64,000 nt of DNA, taken from contig CAVRUD010000032.1 of NCBI GenBank assembly GCA_963724285.1, forward strand, positions 434,001 through 498,000, written 5' to 3'. Below are positions 35,248-43,548 of the stretch, in pieces (positions within the stretch are counted from its first letter, which is position 1; each line of letters opens with the position of its first letter). The DNA comes from CAVRUD01 sp963724285. GTDB taxonomy: Bacteria > Chloroflexota > Chloroflexia > Thermomicrobiales > UBA6265. A program made the translations under genes and the position numbers. The notes beneath the pieces are model-generated. The model saw only the letters and a program-made list of their open reading frames with translations, did not search any database and had not been told where the DNA came from.

Positions 35248-36343
35248 TCAGGGGGTCGCCACGGGTGTTGCGGATGGGATCGCGCCTGGTGCTGGGCCAT
35301 TACCGTTCATCGTCAGTCCGAACATAGACGACACCAGTTGCCACCAATCGAGCACCAATTGCGCGGTCAACCCACTGAGCGCTATTGGCACGTGGTCGAG
35401 AAAATAGGCCGTCCGTCCGTTTGGTCCGATGGCAACGGTCCCTCCTTGCACGTACCGGCAACACCCGCCGTCGGGATGGGCAGCATCGAAAATGACACCG
35501 ATTTGGGGGGTGAGTGCGCTGCAGTCTTCATGGGATAGGTCGCCGGAGGCGTTGTTGTAGCACTCGGGATACTCTGCGCCGTTGAGGTCCGAGTAGGAAA
35601 CGGTGACCTGCACCAGTACGTCGCCGGGGACCACCAACGCACGACCGTCAGCGAGGGGAACGCTCGCCAGCTCTTGCCGTAACCGGTCTACGGCCTGGCG
35701 GTTGCCGTCGGGGACCGAGCGGGGTGGCGCCAACCGCGCGAGCTCGCCGACCCCGAGGTTGGTGTATGTCGGCCCGTCGAAGTATCCAACCAGGCGCATG
35801 TACCCGCAATCGCCGACGGGTGGTTCTCTCCGGGACGTTCCAGAGTTCGACGCTCCGGGGGGATGCAACCGGGCCGGCGCTCACCTCGAGCTCAACATCG
35901 GCAGTCTGTGTGGTAACGCACACAGGGAGCCACGTTTCGAAGCTCACCTCGACGCCAGCCACGGGGGCGCCGACGTTGTAGACGACCAACCCCTCGCGCC
36001 CTCCGGCACTCCACGCTGGGTCTGCCCCGGCCCCGAGGCGGACGTTGACCGCCGGCTCCCGCGCCTGAACCAATTGCCGGTCGAGTAGCTGGGCCTGTTG
36101 GTCGGCGATACGGTTCGCTTCCTGAGTAAGGAAGTAGGCCACTGTGGCACCCACGACCGCGGCAATGGCCATGATGACCGAGGACATGCCGCTGATACCT
36201 GCCCACCGATCCTTTGGCGGCGTGACGACTGGCGGGGCGACGACCATTGGCCGCAGCTTGCTCGCGCCACGACCCCGACGCCAACGGCGCCAGAAGGCAG
36301 CAAGGGTCAAGCCAGCGACAAGGATCCCGAGAACGCGCGGCAC
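35248..36343 (-). pseudogene. Membrane-anchored hypothetical protein, one frameshift
   Basis: GTG 36343 behind GGGAGG. Two N-terminal hydrophobic stretches (VLGILVAGLTLAAFW; MSSVIMAIAAVVGATVAYFL), then a coiled helix (LTQEANRIADQQAQLLDRQL) and beta-rich sequence (VVYNVGAPVAGVEVSFETWL). A slip in GGG near 35820 shifts to PPVGDCGYMRLVGYFDGPTY and then VLVQVTVSYSDLNGAEYPEC with four Cys. It ends ATPVATP at 35248. Corrected length about 364 residues. Flanked by inverted 18-bp motifs (35142-35159 and 36453-36470). Function unknown. Confidence 0.6.
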
Positions 36344-36537
36344 GGACGCCTCCCGATCGGGCTCGGCCGGTGCGGGGAGGCAACTATACCAGTCCGGACA
36401 CTAGTGCCCGTCACGAACTTCGGGCCACGGTGGCGACGAGGCGAGGGAGCGGCTTCGCAGACACGCCCTAACAGCCTCCACAAGCAATCCACACGGCACA
36501 GGGCGGCGCTCACTCGGGCGCCGCCCTAGTTTAGCCA

Positions 36538-37755
36538 TTAGCCTCTCGTTCGCCGGGTCAGCAAGGCAAAGTCCTGCTCTGTCACTGTGTGGGTTTGTTG
36601 CACGTACCAAGACCACGCACCCGCTGCGTCCTTGCCCGAGAACCCACTGAGCTGAGCGCGAAGTGATGCGTCAAGAGCAACCGGGGCGTCATAGAAGTAG
36701 CGGACGTTGCGCACCTGAAACGCCCAGGGGAAGCGCTCCAGCTCCGCCACGAAATCCAGCCGCTTGCGCTCAGGCATACTCGCTACTTCGGCCTCAGCGA
36801 CCACTCCTACGCCTTTCTCGTAGAAGCAAATCCAGTCCCCAGGTTTGAGCGCCTTACGGCCCGGCGTCTTCTCGCCGAACACGTACCAACCCTGGCCTAT
36901 CAATCGATCGAGGATGTCCTGCACGCTCCCGCGAGCATCCCCCTTGATAGGAGTGAGCAGGTACATGCGGTTGCCGGATTGCGGCAACGGCTTCGCCGTC
37001 GTGGAGATTGCGACCGTAGGGGCCGGCGTTGTTGTCGTGGTAGTCGTGCCACGTGGTGCCGGGCCAGACTGCTTAGTGGACCCCCCTGTTGCCGTAGACA
37101 GGTGCACGCGGAACCACTCCACGATCTCCTGGGGCGTGGCTTCCAGGCCCTCTTGGCTCATCGCTTGGCGCAGGTACTGGACGGTAGGCGCGTCCGCCGC
37201 CAGTAGCTGCCCGAGCAGCCACGCTCCAACTCGGCGCTGGCGCAGCCACAGCTGCGTGCCTGTGGGCTCGGTGAGGTATCCACGCGAGAGCTGGCGTATC
37301 AGCTCATAGGTGTCCTCGAACTCCTCGTCGCTGCCGAACGCGAGCATGTTCAGCTTGAAGATGCGCTGCTCGGTGATGTCCCCTTTGAGGTAGCGGTTGA
37401 AGAATTGCAGCTCGCGCCCGTTGGTGAGCGCCGCCCACTCGATGCCTTCCACGGCACAGTATTGGACGAGTTGCGCGGCGTGCTTGTCGGTCAGGTCGGT
37501 GTGGAATGACTCGGCCTCCACCGCGAGGAGGCGGCCACCTGGCCCATTCAGCACGTAGTCGATGTATTCGCCCGAGGACCGCACGTGGTATTCGCGGCTG
37601 ACCACGCCGATGCCGTCCCAGCCAAGCGCGCGCACCAGCGGGTCGATAAAGAACGCACGGGTGTCGGCCTCATTGATCCGAGGCGCCGCCTCCTGCGCGA
37701 GGAACGCCTTCGCTTGCTCCAGGGTGCGCCGCACGGTTTCCTTGGCGTTCTCCAT
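36538..37755 (-). CDS. HsdR_N-type nuclease domain fused to EVE/PUA-like domain (putative type IV restriction protein)
   Basis: 405 residues, intact. Residues about 25-140 match the N-terminal PD-(D/E)xK domain of type I restriction HsdR (INEADTRAFFIDPLVRALGW, YIDYVLN, LLAVEAES, VQYCAVEGIEWAALTNG). Asp66 and Glu80 are present, but the usual ExK is EAE, so the catalytic Lys is not at its normal place. A helical middle and a Thr7 linker (about 243-255) lead to a C-terminal EVE/PUA-like domain (YLLTPIKGD, GWYVFGEKTPGRKALKPGDW, ICFYEKGVGVVAEAEV, and aromatic WSWYVQQTHTVTEQDF). EVE domains read modified bases, so a modification-dependent nuclease is inferred. Divergent from an Mrr-like gene across a 254-base gap. 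Confidence 0.75.
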   Translation of the reverse strand: MENAKETVRRTLEQAKAFLAQEAAPRINEADTRAFFIDPLVRALGWDGIGVVSREYHVRSSGEYIDYVLNGPGGRLLAVEAESFHTDLTDKHAAQLVQYCAVEGIEWAALTNGRELQFFNRYLKGDITEQRIFKLNMLAFGSDEEFEDTYELIRQLSRGYLTEPTGTQLWLRQRRVGAWLLGQLLAADAPTVQYLRQAMSQEGLEATPQEIVEWFRVHLSTATGGSTKQSGPAPRGTTTTTTTPAPTVAISTTAKPLPQSGNRMYLLTPIKGDARGSVQDILDRLIGQGWYVFGEKTPGRKALKPGDWICFYEKGVGVVAEAEVASMPERKRLDFVAELERFPWAFQVRNVRYFYDAPVALDASLRAQLSGFSGKDAAGAWSWYVQQTHTVTEQDFALLTRRTRG

Positions 37756-38009
37756 CGAACACTCCGCGACCTGATGCCGTCCGCCACCTTAGCCGTAGCA
37801 TTATGGCCACGAGAAGTAATGGGTCAAGTGTTGTGCCGTACACCTGCCCTCGACGCATCCCTCCGCTCGTACCGGTCGTTCCAAGGATAACCACGGTCCT
37901 AAGCAGCCCGGCAGCGGGCCGGGCACCTACCTATTGCCCGGCCCGCTGTGCTCATGTTCGGCTATGATGTGGCCACCATGACCACCAATAGCATCGGAGC
38001 GGGGCCAGC

Positions 38010-39081
38010 GTGACGGACCCCGTGTTTGAGTACATGATGGCCCTGACCCCCGCCCAGTTTGAGCAGGAGGTGGGCACGTACCTGGCGACCCAGGGCTTCA
38101 CGGACGTGCGCCGCCGTGGTGGCGCCGGTGACGAAGGCGTGGACCTCTACTGCAACGACCCGGACGGCGCAAGGGTCGCGGTGCAGTGCAAGCGAATGCG
38201 TAACATCGTACGTTCCCCTTCCATCCAAACATTCGCCGGCGTCAGTAAACATTCATCCCTGTGACCGCGCGATATTTGTCACCGCATCATCATTTACTGA
38301 GCCCGCTAAGCAGATTGCTCGTAAGTTTGATATCGAACTCATTAGCGGCTCCGGCCTCCGTCCGTACTTTGCTGAGGCGCTGGCGAGGCAGGAGGCGACG
38401 AGACGAGAGACGGAGAGACAGGAGGAGGCGAGGCGGGCGGAGGCGAGACATGAGGAAGCGAGACGCGATGCGAAGTGGGACCAGACAAATTGGCCGGAGC
38501 TAGCGAGACGCCATGCGGAGCGGGAGGAGGCGGCGAGACAGGAGGCGGCGAGACTGGAGGCGGCGCGGCAGGAAGCGGCGATCGCACCGGGCCAATCCCC
38601 CGCGCAGCGATCATTCTCCGCAAACCCAGCCATATCTGAGACGGCGCCCTGGGACGCCATGCGGCGCAAATGGGAGGTGGGTACAACACCGCCCGACGTA
38701 CCCCGTTGGTCGGCGGCCAGGACCATCGCCATTTGGTCGGTCGTCATCGTCGTAGCGTTGGCGGCGTTCATCTATCTTGGAACTCGGCAAGGCGATGGCC
38801 TCTTTTCCCGGGTTCCACCAACTCTCACGGCGTTGGAAGGCGGGCCGCTGCCTGCCTCGCTCCGTGTGACCCGTGGGGGCGTCGTCGCCCTATTGGCGGG
38901 GCCAGCGACAAGTGAGGAGATAATCACGAGCGTACGAGAAGGCAGCGTCCTCCGCGTCGGCGGTCGGCCGGTCAAGCGGTCACTCGCGGACGGCAGCAAA
39001 CAGACTTGGTGGCCCGTATTCGTCCCCGGCACCTCTGACCTGGCGTACATCTCCGATTACTTCGTGCTGTACCCCGAGTAG
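38010..39081 (+). pseudogene. Mrr-type restriction endonuclease domain with coiled coil, membrane segment and SH3-like tail (one frameshift)
   Basis: GTG 38010. Residues 12-100: LTPAQFEQEVGTYLATQGF, then GDEGVDLY and VAVQCKR, the D-(Q/E)xK of Mrr_cat (Asp45, Gln59, Lys61), then SIQTFAGVS. A one-base insertion near 38252 shifts the frame; corrected it continues DRAIFVTASSFTEPAKQIAR and DIELISGSGLRPYF. Next come about 80 residues of Arg/Glu/Ala heptads (coiled coil), one transmembrane segment (TIAIWSVVIVVALAAFIYLG) and a C-terminal beta-rich SH3-like domain ending YISDYFVLYPE. About 356 residues corrected. Membrane tethering of an Mrr nuclease is unusual. Confidence 0.72.
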
Positions 39082-39197
39082 CACGTGGTGGCGGCCTTGG
39101 CGTGGCGCCCGGCCTCGCCCGTCATGTGCCGCACGGCCATAGCCCCCCCTCCCCAGGCGGCTGCGGCGCTCGGCCTCGGTTTCTGTCTGGCGCGGCA

Positions 39198-39376
39198 TCA
39201 CCGGTCTCCCACCGCGTGGGCGTAGGCGCAGTGCTCGGCGGCCCACACGGCGCAGCACAGGGCCAGCAGCAGGTCGTCGTGCTCGCCCTCGCGGTGGCGG
39301 TAGGTGTCGTGCAGGGCGGCGGTGATCTTCGTGCGGAAGGTGCGCAACTCGACCTCCAGCTTGTCAGCCTCGCGCC
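39198..39376 (-). pseudogene. Second copy of the terminase-like C-terminal fragment
   Basis: The minus frame reads READKLEVELRTFRTKITAA, HDTYRHREGEHDDLLLALCC and AVWAAEH, ending VGDR* at 39198. No start codon in place of the MPEAD of copy 1. A decayed homologue of the 29722-30093 gene follows (MPRQTETEAERRSRLGRG). Part of the duplicated block with 30100-30520. Confidence 0.5.
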
Positions 39377-39493
39377 TGCTCTTCCGCCATCAAACCGTGT
39401 CGGTTTTCTCGGCTGGCACCGGAATGAAGAGCAAGGACCTAACGGCGCATCGCCGTCGCGCCCGACCAAGAAAGCTGAGATCCCGGAGCACAA

Positions 39494-40867
39494 ATGCCCG
39501 ATCAACGCTTGCAGAACCAAGATCGGGTACGGGTTGAGGGATCTCACCTGGAAATCGCGGTCTGCGCCGTCTGGCGGGACCAGCGGGTTCCGGAACCACT
39601 TCGGACGGTCACAGGGCAGACCGTCGAGGTGATCCATCGCGGCGTCTGGTCAAATGGGTTTGGGCCCGACTTTCGGGATGCCCTCCTCCTGTTCGATGGC
39701 CGGGAGTTGCGGGCCGGGAGCGTCGAGGTCCACCGGCGGACGAGCGGCTGGGACGCGCACGGCCATGCCACCGATCCCCGCTACGACGACGTGATCCTCC
39801 ACGTCGTCCAGGAGCACGACGGCGCGGAGACACGCCGCCACGACGGCGGCGTCGTACCGGTCGTCGAACTTGGCCGGACTGCCGGCTTTCCGATCGACAC
39901 CCGCATGCTCACCGCCCGCTGGGACCGGTTCGGCGGGGAGGCGTGCGCCCCGGAACTCGTGGCGACACAGCCGGAGGTCATCCGGAGCGCACTCTGGCGG
40001 CTCGGCGATGTCCGCCTTGCCGGCAAGGCAGCCCGGTTCGAGGCCCTGCTCACCGGCCTGCCCCCGGGCGAGGTGCTCTACCGGGCGATCTGGGATGGAC
40101 TCGGCTACTCCGCCAACCGCGCCCCGATGGGCACGCTCGCCGCGACGCTGCCGCTGGCCGATATCGAACGGCTACTCATGGCCGCCGGCGCCCGCGAGCG
40201 ACTCGTGGTAACCCGGGCCCTCCTGTATGGCGTGGCCGGGTTCCTGCCGCTGTCGCCCACCGACGCGACGTTCGCCCAGCTTTCACCGGCCGATGTCGCT
40301 GACATCGAGCGTCGCTGGCGAGCCCATGGAGTTCCCTGGCATGGGCTGACGCTCGATCCGACCGCCTGGACCCGGGCCAGGGTTCGCCCATCGAACCACC
40401 CGGCGTTGCGCCTCAACACCGGGGCCGCTGTGCTCGCTGCCATGCGGGACGGCCTGCTGACCGGCCTCCTCGGCCCGCTGCGGTCAGGCGCTGACCCCAT
40501 CGAGACATTGCGAGGGGCCACCGAGATTGACGACAGTCCGTCACTCGGAACCGACCGCTGCGCCGCAATCGTGGCGAACGCGGTCATCCCGTTTGCCCTG
40601 GCGCTGGCGGAGCACACCGGCGACTCCGACCTCAGCGAATCGGCCTCGCGCGCCTGGGAACGCCTCCCCGCCGCCGACTCGAATCAAATCACCCGGCGCG
40701 CCCAACGCCAGGTCGCCGGCGACCGCCGAATCGCCGGACTCGGCTCCCGCGGCCAACAGGGCCTCATCCACCTCGACGCATCATTCTGTGCACCCCGCCG
40801 CTGCTTCGACTGCCCGATCGCGCACGCCGTCGTTCTAACGGGAGAGTGTGAGGAGCAGGAGGGATGA
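39494..40867 (+). CDS. DUF2851 family protein
   Basis: 457 residues from ATG 39494 behind GGAG. Family landmarks: AVWRDQRVPEPLRTVTGQ near the N-terminus, then VIHRGVWSNGFGPDFRDALL, GSVEVHRRTSGWDAHGH and YDDVILHVVQEHDG. The C-terminus has FCAPRRCFDCPIAHAVV, a small Cys cluster common in the family. Function is unknown for the whole family; the His/Asp/Glu motifs and fold suggest a nuclease-like or metal-binding enzyme (inference). Its first 40 codons lie inside a segment duplicated at 30.3-30.5 and 26.5 kb. Confidence 0.85.
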   Translation: MPDQRLQNQDRVRVEGSHLEIAVCAVWRDQRVPEPLRTVTGQTVEVIHRGVWSNGFGPDFRDALLLFDGRELRAGSVEVHRRTSGWDAHGHATDPRYDDVILHVVQEHDGAETRRHDGGVVPVVELGRTAGFPIDTRMLTARWDRFGGEACAPELVATQPEVIRSALWRLGDVRLAGKAARFEALLTGLPPGEVLYRAIWDGLGYSANRAPMGTLAATLPLADIERLLMAAGARERLVVTRALLYGVAGFLPLSPTDATFAQLSPADVADIERRWRAHGVPWHGLTLDPTAWTRARVRPSNHPALRLNTGAAVLAAMRDGLLTGLLGPLRSGADPIETLRGATEIDDSPSLGTDRCAAIVANAVIPFALALAEHTGDSDLSESASRAWERLPAADSNQITRRAQRQVAGDRRIAGLGSRGQQGLIHLDASFCAPRRCFDCPIAHAVVLTGECEEQEG

Positions 40868-41194
40868 CGGGAAGGCGGAGAGGCAGGACAAAGGCTCCCA
40901 CCCCGCTGCTTCTTCTATCTAGGCAGAGGCAAAGGAATAACGCGCGGGGCGACCGTCCTACCCCGGAGATCCCCGGCGACATCGTCATCCTGCGCCGGTG
41001 ATGGCGCTTGGCGCGCGAGCGCCTTCGGATTCGTGTGAGAGAGCGGTGCGACGGGGATAACGCAAATCGCCGGGGAGGGCGGCAAGCACCGTGCGGCGAC
41101 CTAGATCCCTCGCCCAACTCAGGATGTCTCGAGCGCGACGCTGCGCGCCGATTCACTGACACGGGTGCGCCTCACGGTTTTGCGCCGGTCGTCG

Positions 41195-41305
41195 TAGGGG
41201 AGGGTCCTGTGCCCTCCCGATCGTCCGCGCGGACGATACCGGGGCCGCGCAACACGGGTATGCCCTCCTGCGTCGGGCATCGGGAGGGCACGGGACCCTC
41301 CCCTA
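41195..41305. repeat. Inverted-repeat element, 27-bp arms
   Basis: The arms TAGGGGAGGGTCCTGTGCCC (41195 onward) and GGGCACGGGACCCTCCCCTA (to 41305) match over 27 bp with one mismatch. The 57-base loop has its own stems (CGTCCGCGCGGACG; TGCCC and GGGCA). MITE-like, no coding capacity. Confidence 0.75.
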
Positions 41306-41374
41306 GTCGACGGGCGGGCGACCGACCTCGTCACCGTGCAATTCGATGGGGCACACCCCACTGACACGTTCCCC

Positions 41375-41402
41375 TTGACAATCAGAACATATGTTCTATA
41401 GT
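41375..41402 (+). promoter_or_regulatory. SigA-type promoter overlapped by a LexA-like SOS box
   Basis: TTGACA (41375-41380), a 16-base spacer and TATAGT (41397-41402). Between them, AGAACATATGTTCT (41384-41397) is a perfect palindrome matching the Gram-positive/actinobacterial-type LexA box GAAC-N4-GTTC. LexA binding here would cover the core promoter. No DNA-repair gene follows. Confidence 0.7.
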
Positions 41403-41777
41403 GGCGTCAAGCGGCACACCCGGCAGGGGTGCGGGCCTGGGCAGCGCCCCACCTTGCCCGGCTCGGGTCCCCAGCCGTCATCCAGGCCCCAGCGCGCGCT
41501 CCCGGCGGACGTCCCGCCCGGTCCGAGCCCCTGTAGAACCCGCTCCCCGATCCGCCCACCACGGCCGGATGGAGTAGCAGCGAACCCGCGGACCACTAGG
41601 CCATCGACCGCCCAAACCTGCCCAGCCGGCTTGAGCCGGCTTCCGTCACTCAGCCCGGGACTTCGAGTCCCGGGCGGCAGCGGAGACGGCGTCACCTATG
41701 GGCAACACTCCCCTTTCCCCTGCCCTTCCTAAGCGCAGCGGGGGGAAGGAGGCCGAGGGGTTAGGGGACCGCTCCCC

Positions 41778-42545
41778 CTAGAAGTAATTCGCCGTAATCC
41801 CGCCATCGATCACGAACGTCGTCCCCGTCATCCACGACGACTCATCCGACGCCAGAAAGACGCCCGCCCAAACCACATCCTCCGCCCGGCCAAACCGAGC
41901 GAGCGGGATGCGGTTGAGCCGCTTGTTCTTCTCCGCCTCACTCGCGAAGAGGGTTTCCATCAGCGGCGTCAGGACCGGGCCGGGACAGACGGCGTTGGCC
42001 CTGATCCTGTCGCGGCCATACTGGACCGCCAGCGATTTAGTCAGGGAGAGCACCGCGCCCTTGCTCGCCGTGTAGGCATCCTGGGGCACCGTGCAGCCGA
42101 CCAGGGCCACGAACGAGGCGATGTTGATCACCGAGCCGCCCCCAGCCGCCTGCAGGGCCGGGATGCCGTGCTTGCAACAGAGGTAGACGCCTTTGGCGTT
42201 CACGTCGAGGACGCGCTCCCAGACAGACTCGTCGGTGGCGACGACGCTCGTGTCCTCGTCCGGCATCACCCCGGCGTTGTTGTAGAGCACGTTCACCTTG
42301 CCGAACCGCTTGACGCCGGATTCGATCCACGTCCGCACATCGTCGGAGTTCGTCACGTCACCGGCGACGGGCAAGATCGCCCCGTGCAGGCCGGTGTCGA
42401 TCTCCGAGATCGTCTCGTCCAACCCTGCCGCGGCGATATCGGCCGCGATCACCTTGGCGCCCTGCTCTGCAAAGATCCGGGTCGCGACCCGGCCCATGCC
42501 GCTCGCCGCACCGGTCACCAGGATGACTTTGTCGCTCAAACGCAC
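41778..42545 (-). CDS. Short-chain dehydrogenase/reductase
   Basis: Classical SDR, 255 residues, NAD(P)-dependent oxidation of an alcohol. Cofactor motif TGAASGMG, NNAGV, catalytic Ser in INIASFVA and YTASK (YxxxK). It ends SWMTGTTFVIDGGITANYF, the usual C-terminus. GTG start at 42545. Divergent from the amidohydrolase/glutamine-synthetase-like pair; together they may form a small catabolic unit. Confidence 0.92.
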   Translation of the reverse strand: MRLSDKVILVTGAASGMGRVATRIFAEQGAKVIAADIAAAGLDETISEIDTGLHGAILPVAGDVTNSDDVRTWIESGVKRFGKVNVLYNNAGVMPDEDTSVVATDESVWERVLDVNAKGVYLCCKHGIPALQAAGGGSVINIASFVALVGCTVPQDAYTASKGAVLSLTKSLAVQYGRDRIRANAVCPGPVLTPLMETLFASEAEKNKRLNRIPLARFGRAEDVVWAGVFLASDESSWMTGTTFVIDGGITANYF

Positions 42546-42678
42546 CGCGTCGCCCTCCCTCCATCGTCCATCTGTTCGGTAGCGGGATCATAGACGACGC
42601 TCGAACGGGCCACCGCTGCGATAGAGTACCGGTCATCAACATTGATGCGACCGGGTAACCGGTAGGAGGGCCGCACAG

Positions 42679-43548
42679 ATGCCGCTCGGACCGATCGTCG
42701 ATTCCCACGTCCACCTCTGGGACCCTGACGGGATCCTCGTACCGTGGCTCCAATCGTCCTGGCTGAACTCGCCGCACGGCCTGACCGAATACGACCAGGT
42801 GACCGCCGGCGTCGATGTCGACGCGATCGTCTACCTGGAGATCGACGCCGCCGCGTCGTACCGGCTGACGGAAGCCAGGCAGATCGCCAAGTTGGCCCAG
42901 CGCGATCCCCGGATCCAGGGCATCGTCGCCTGCGCGCCGCTCGAAGACGGCGATCACGTCCGCGGCCTGCTCGAAGACCTGGTCGAAGTCGGTCCACTGG
43001 TCAAGGGCATCCGCCGGATCTATCAGGACGAACCGGACCCTGCGTTCTGCCTCCGTCCAGGCTTCGTGCGCGGCGTCCAGATCCTGCCGGAATACGGCCT
43101 GACCTGCGACCTCTGCGGGAACAACACCCAACTCGAAAGTACGGTGGAACTCGTCCGGCAGTGCCCGGGAACCGAGTTCATCCTCGACCACATTTCCAAG
43201 CCGGACATCCGCGGCGGCCAACTCGAACCGTGGCGCAGCCAGATGACCGAGCTGGCGAGCTTCCCCAACATCGTCTGCAAGATCAGCGGCGCCGTCACCG
43301 AGGCGGACTGGGAGAACTGGACCGTCAGCGACATCCGCCCGTACGTCGAGCACGCCCTGGAGGCCTTCGGCGAGGACCGCGTCGTCTTCGGCGGCGACTG
43401 GCCTGTGGTCACCAACGCCTCCCCATGGCGCGGCTGGGTCGACGCCCTCGACGAGATCACCGCCAACTTCTCCGACACGGCCAAGCGCAAGCTCTGGTCA
43501 GAGAACGCGCGCCGCTTCTACCGCCTGCCCTCCGGATCGACCACCTGA
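42679..43548 (+). CDS. Amidohydrolase-2 family (lactonase-like, COG3618) protein
   Basis: 289 residues, TIM-barrel metal-dependent hydrolase. VDSHVHLWDPDG gives the HxH ligand pair; FILDHISKPDIRGG and VVFGGDWPV give the later His and Asp. Relatives hydrolyse sugar lactones or 2-pyrone-4,6-dicarboxylate. GGTAGGAGGG lies upstream of the ATG. Its TGA overlaps the ATG of the next gene (TGATG), so the two are translationally coupled. Confidence 0.88.
   Translation: MPLGPIVDSHVHLWDPDGILVPWLQSSWLNSPHGLTEYDQVTAGVDVDAIVYLEIDAAASYRLTEARQIAKLAQRDPRIQGIVACAPLEDGDHVRGLLEDLVEVGPLVKGIRRIYQDEPDPAFCLRPGFVRGVQILPEYGLTCDLCGNNTQLESTVELVRQCPGTEFILDHISKPDIRGGQLEPWRSQMTELASFPNIVCKISGAVTEADWENWTVSDIRPYVEHALEAFGEDRVVFGGDWPVVTNASPWRGWVDALDEITANFSDTAKRKLWSENARRFYRLPSGSTT

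Larger units (their letters stand above)
40868..41777. other. 900-base intergenic region
   Basis: No convincing gene. It holds an inverted-repeat element (41195-41305), a LexA-like promoter (41375-41402) and a GC hairpin GCCCGGGACT-TCG-AGTCCCGGGC (41653-41675). Frames downstream of the promoter are Pro/Arg-rich and look like noise. Confidence 0.6.

Noticed and set aside
41653..41675. tRNA-like T-arm sequence (GGACTTCGAGTCC)
   Set aside because: It is a simple perfect hairpin; no acceptor, D or anticodon arm can be folded around it.
41391..41732. 113-residue frame right behind the LexA-like promoter
   Set aside because: Pro/Arg/Ser-rich with no ribosome site or motif; it starts inside the promoter itself.
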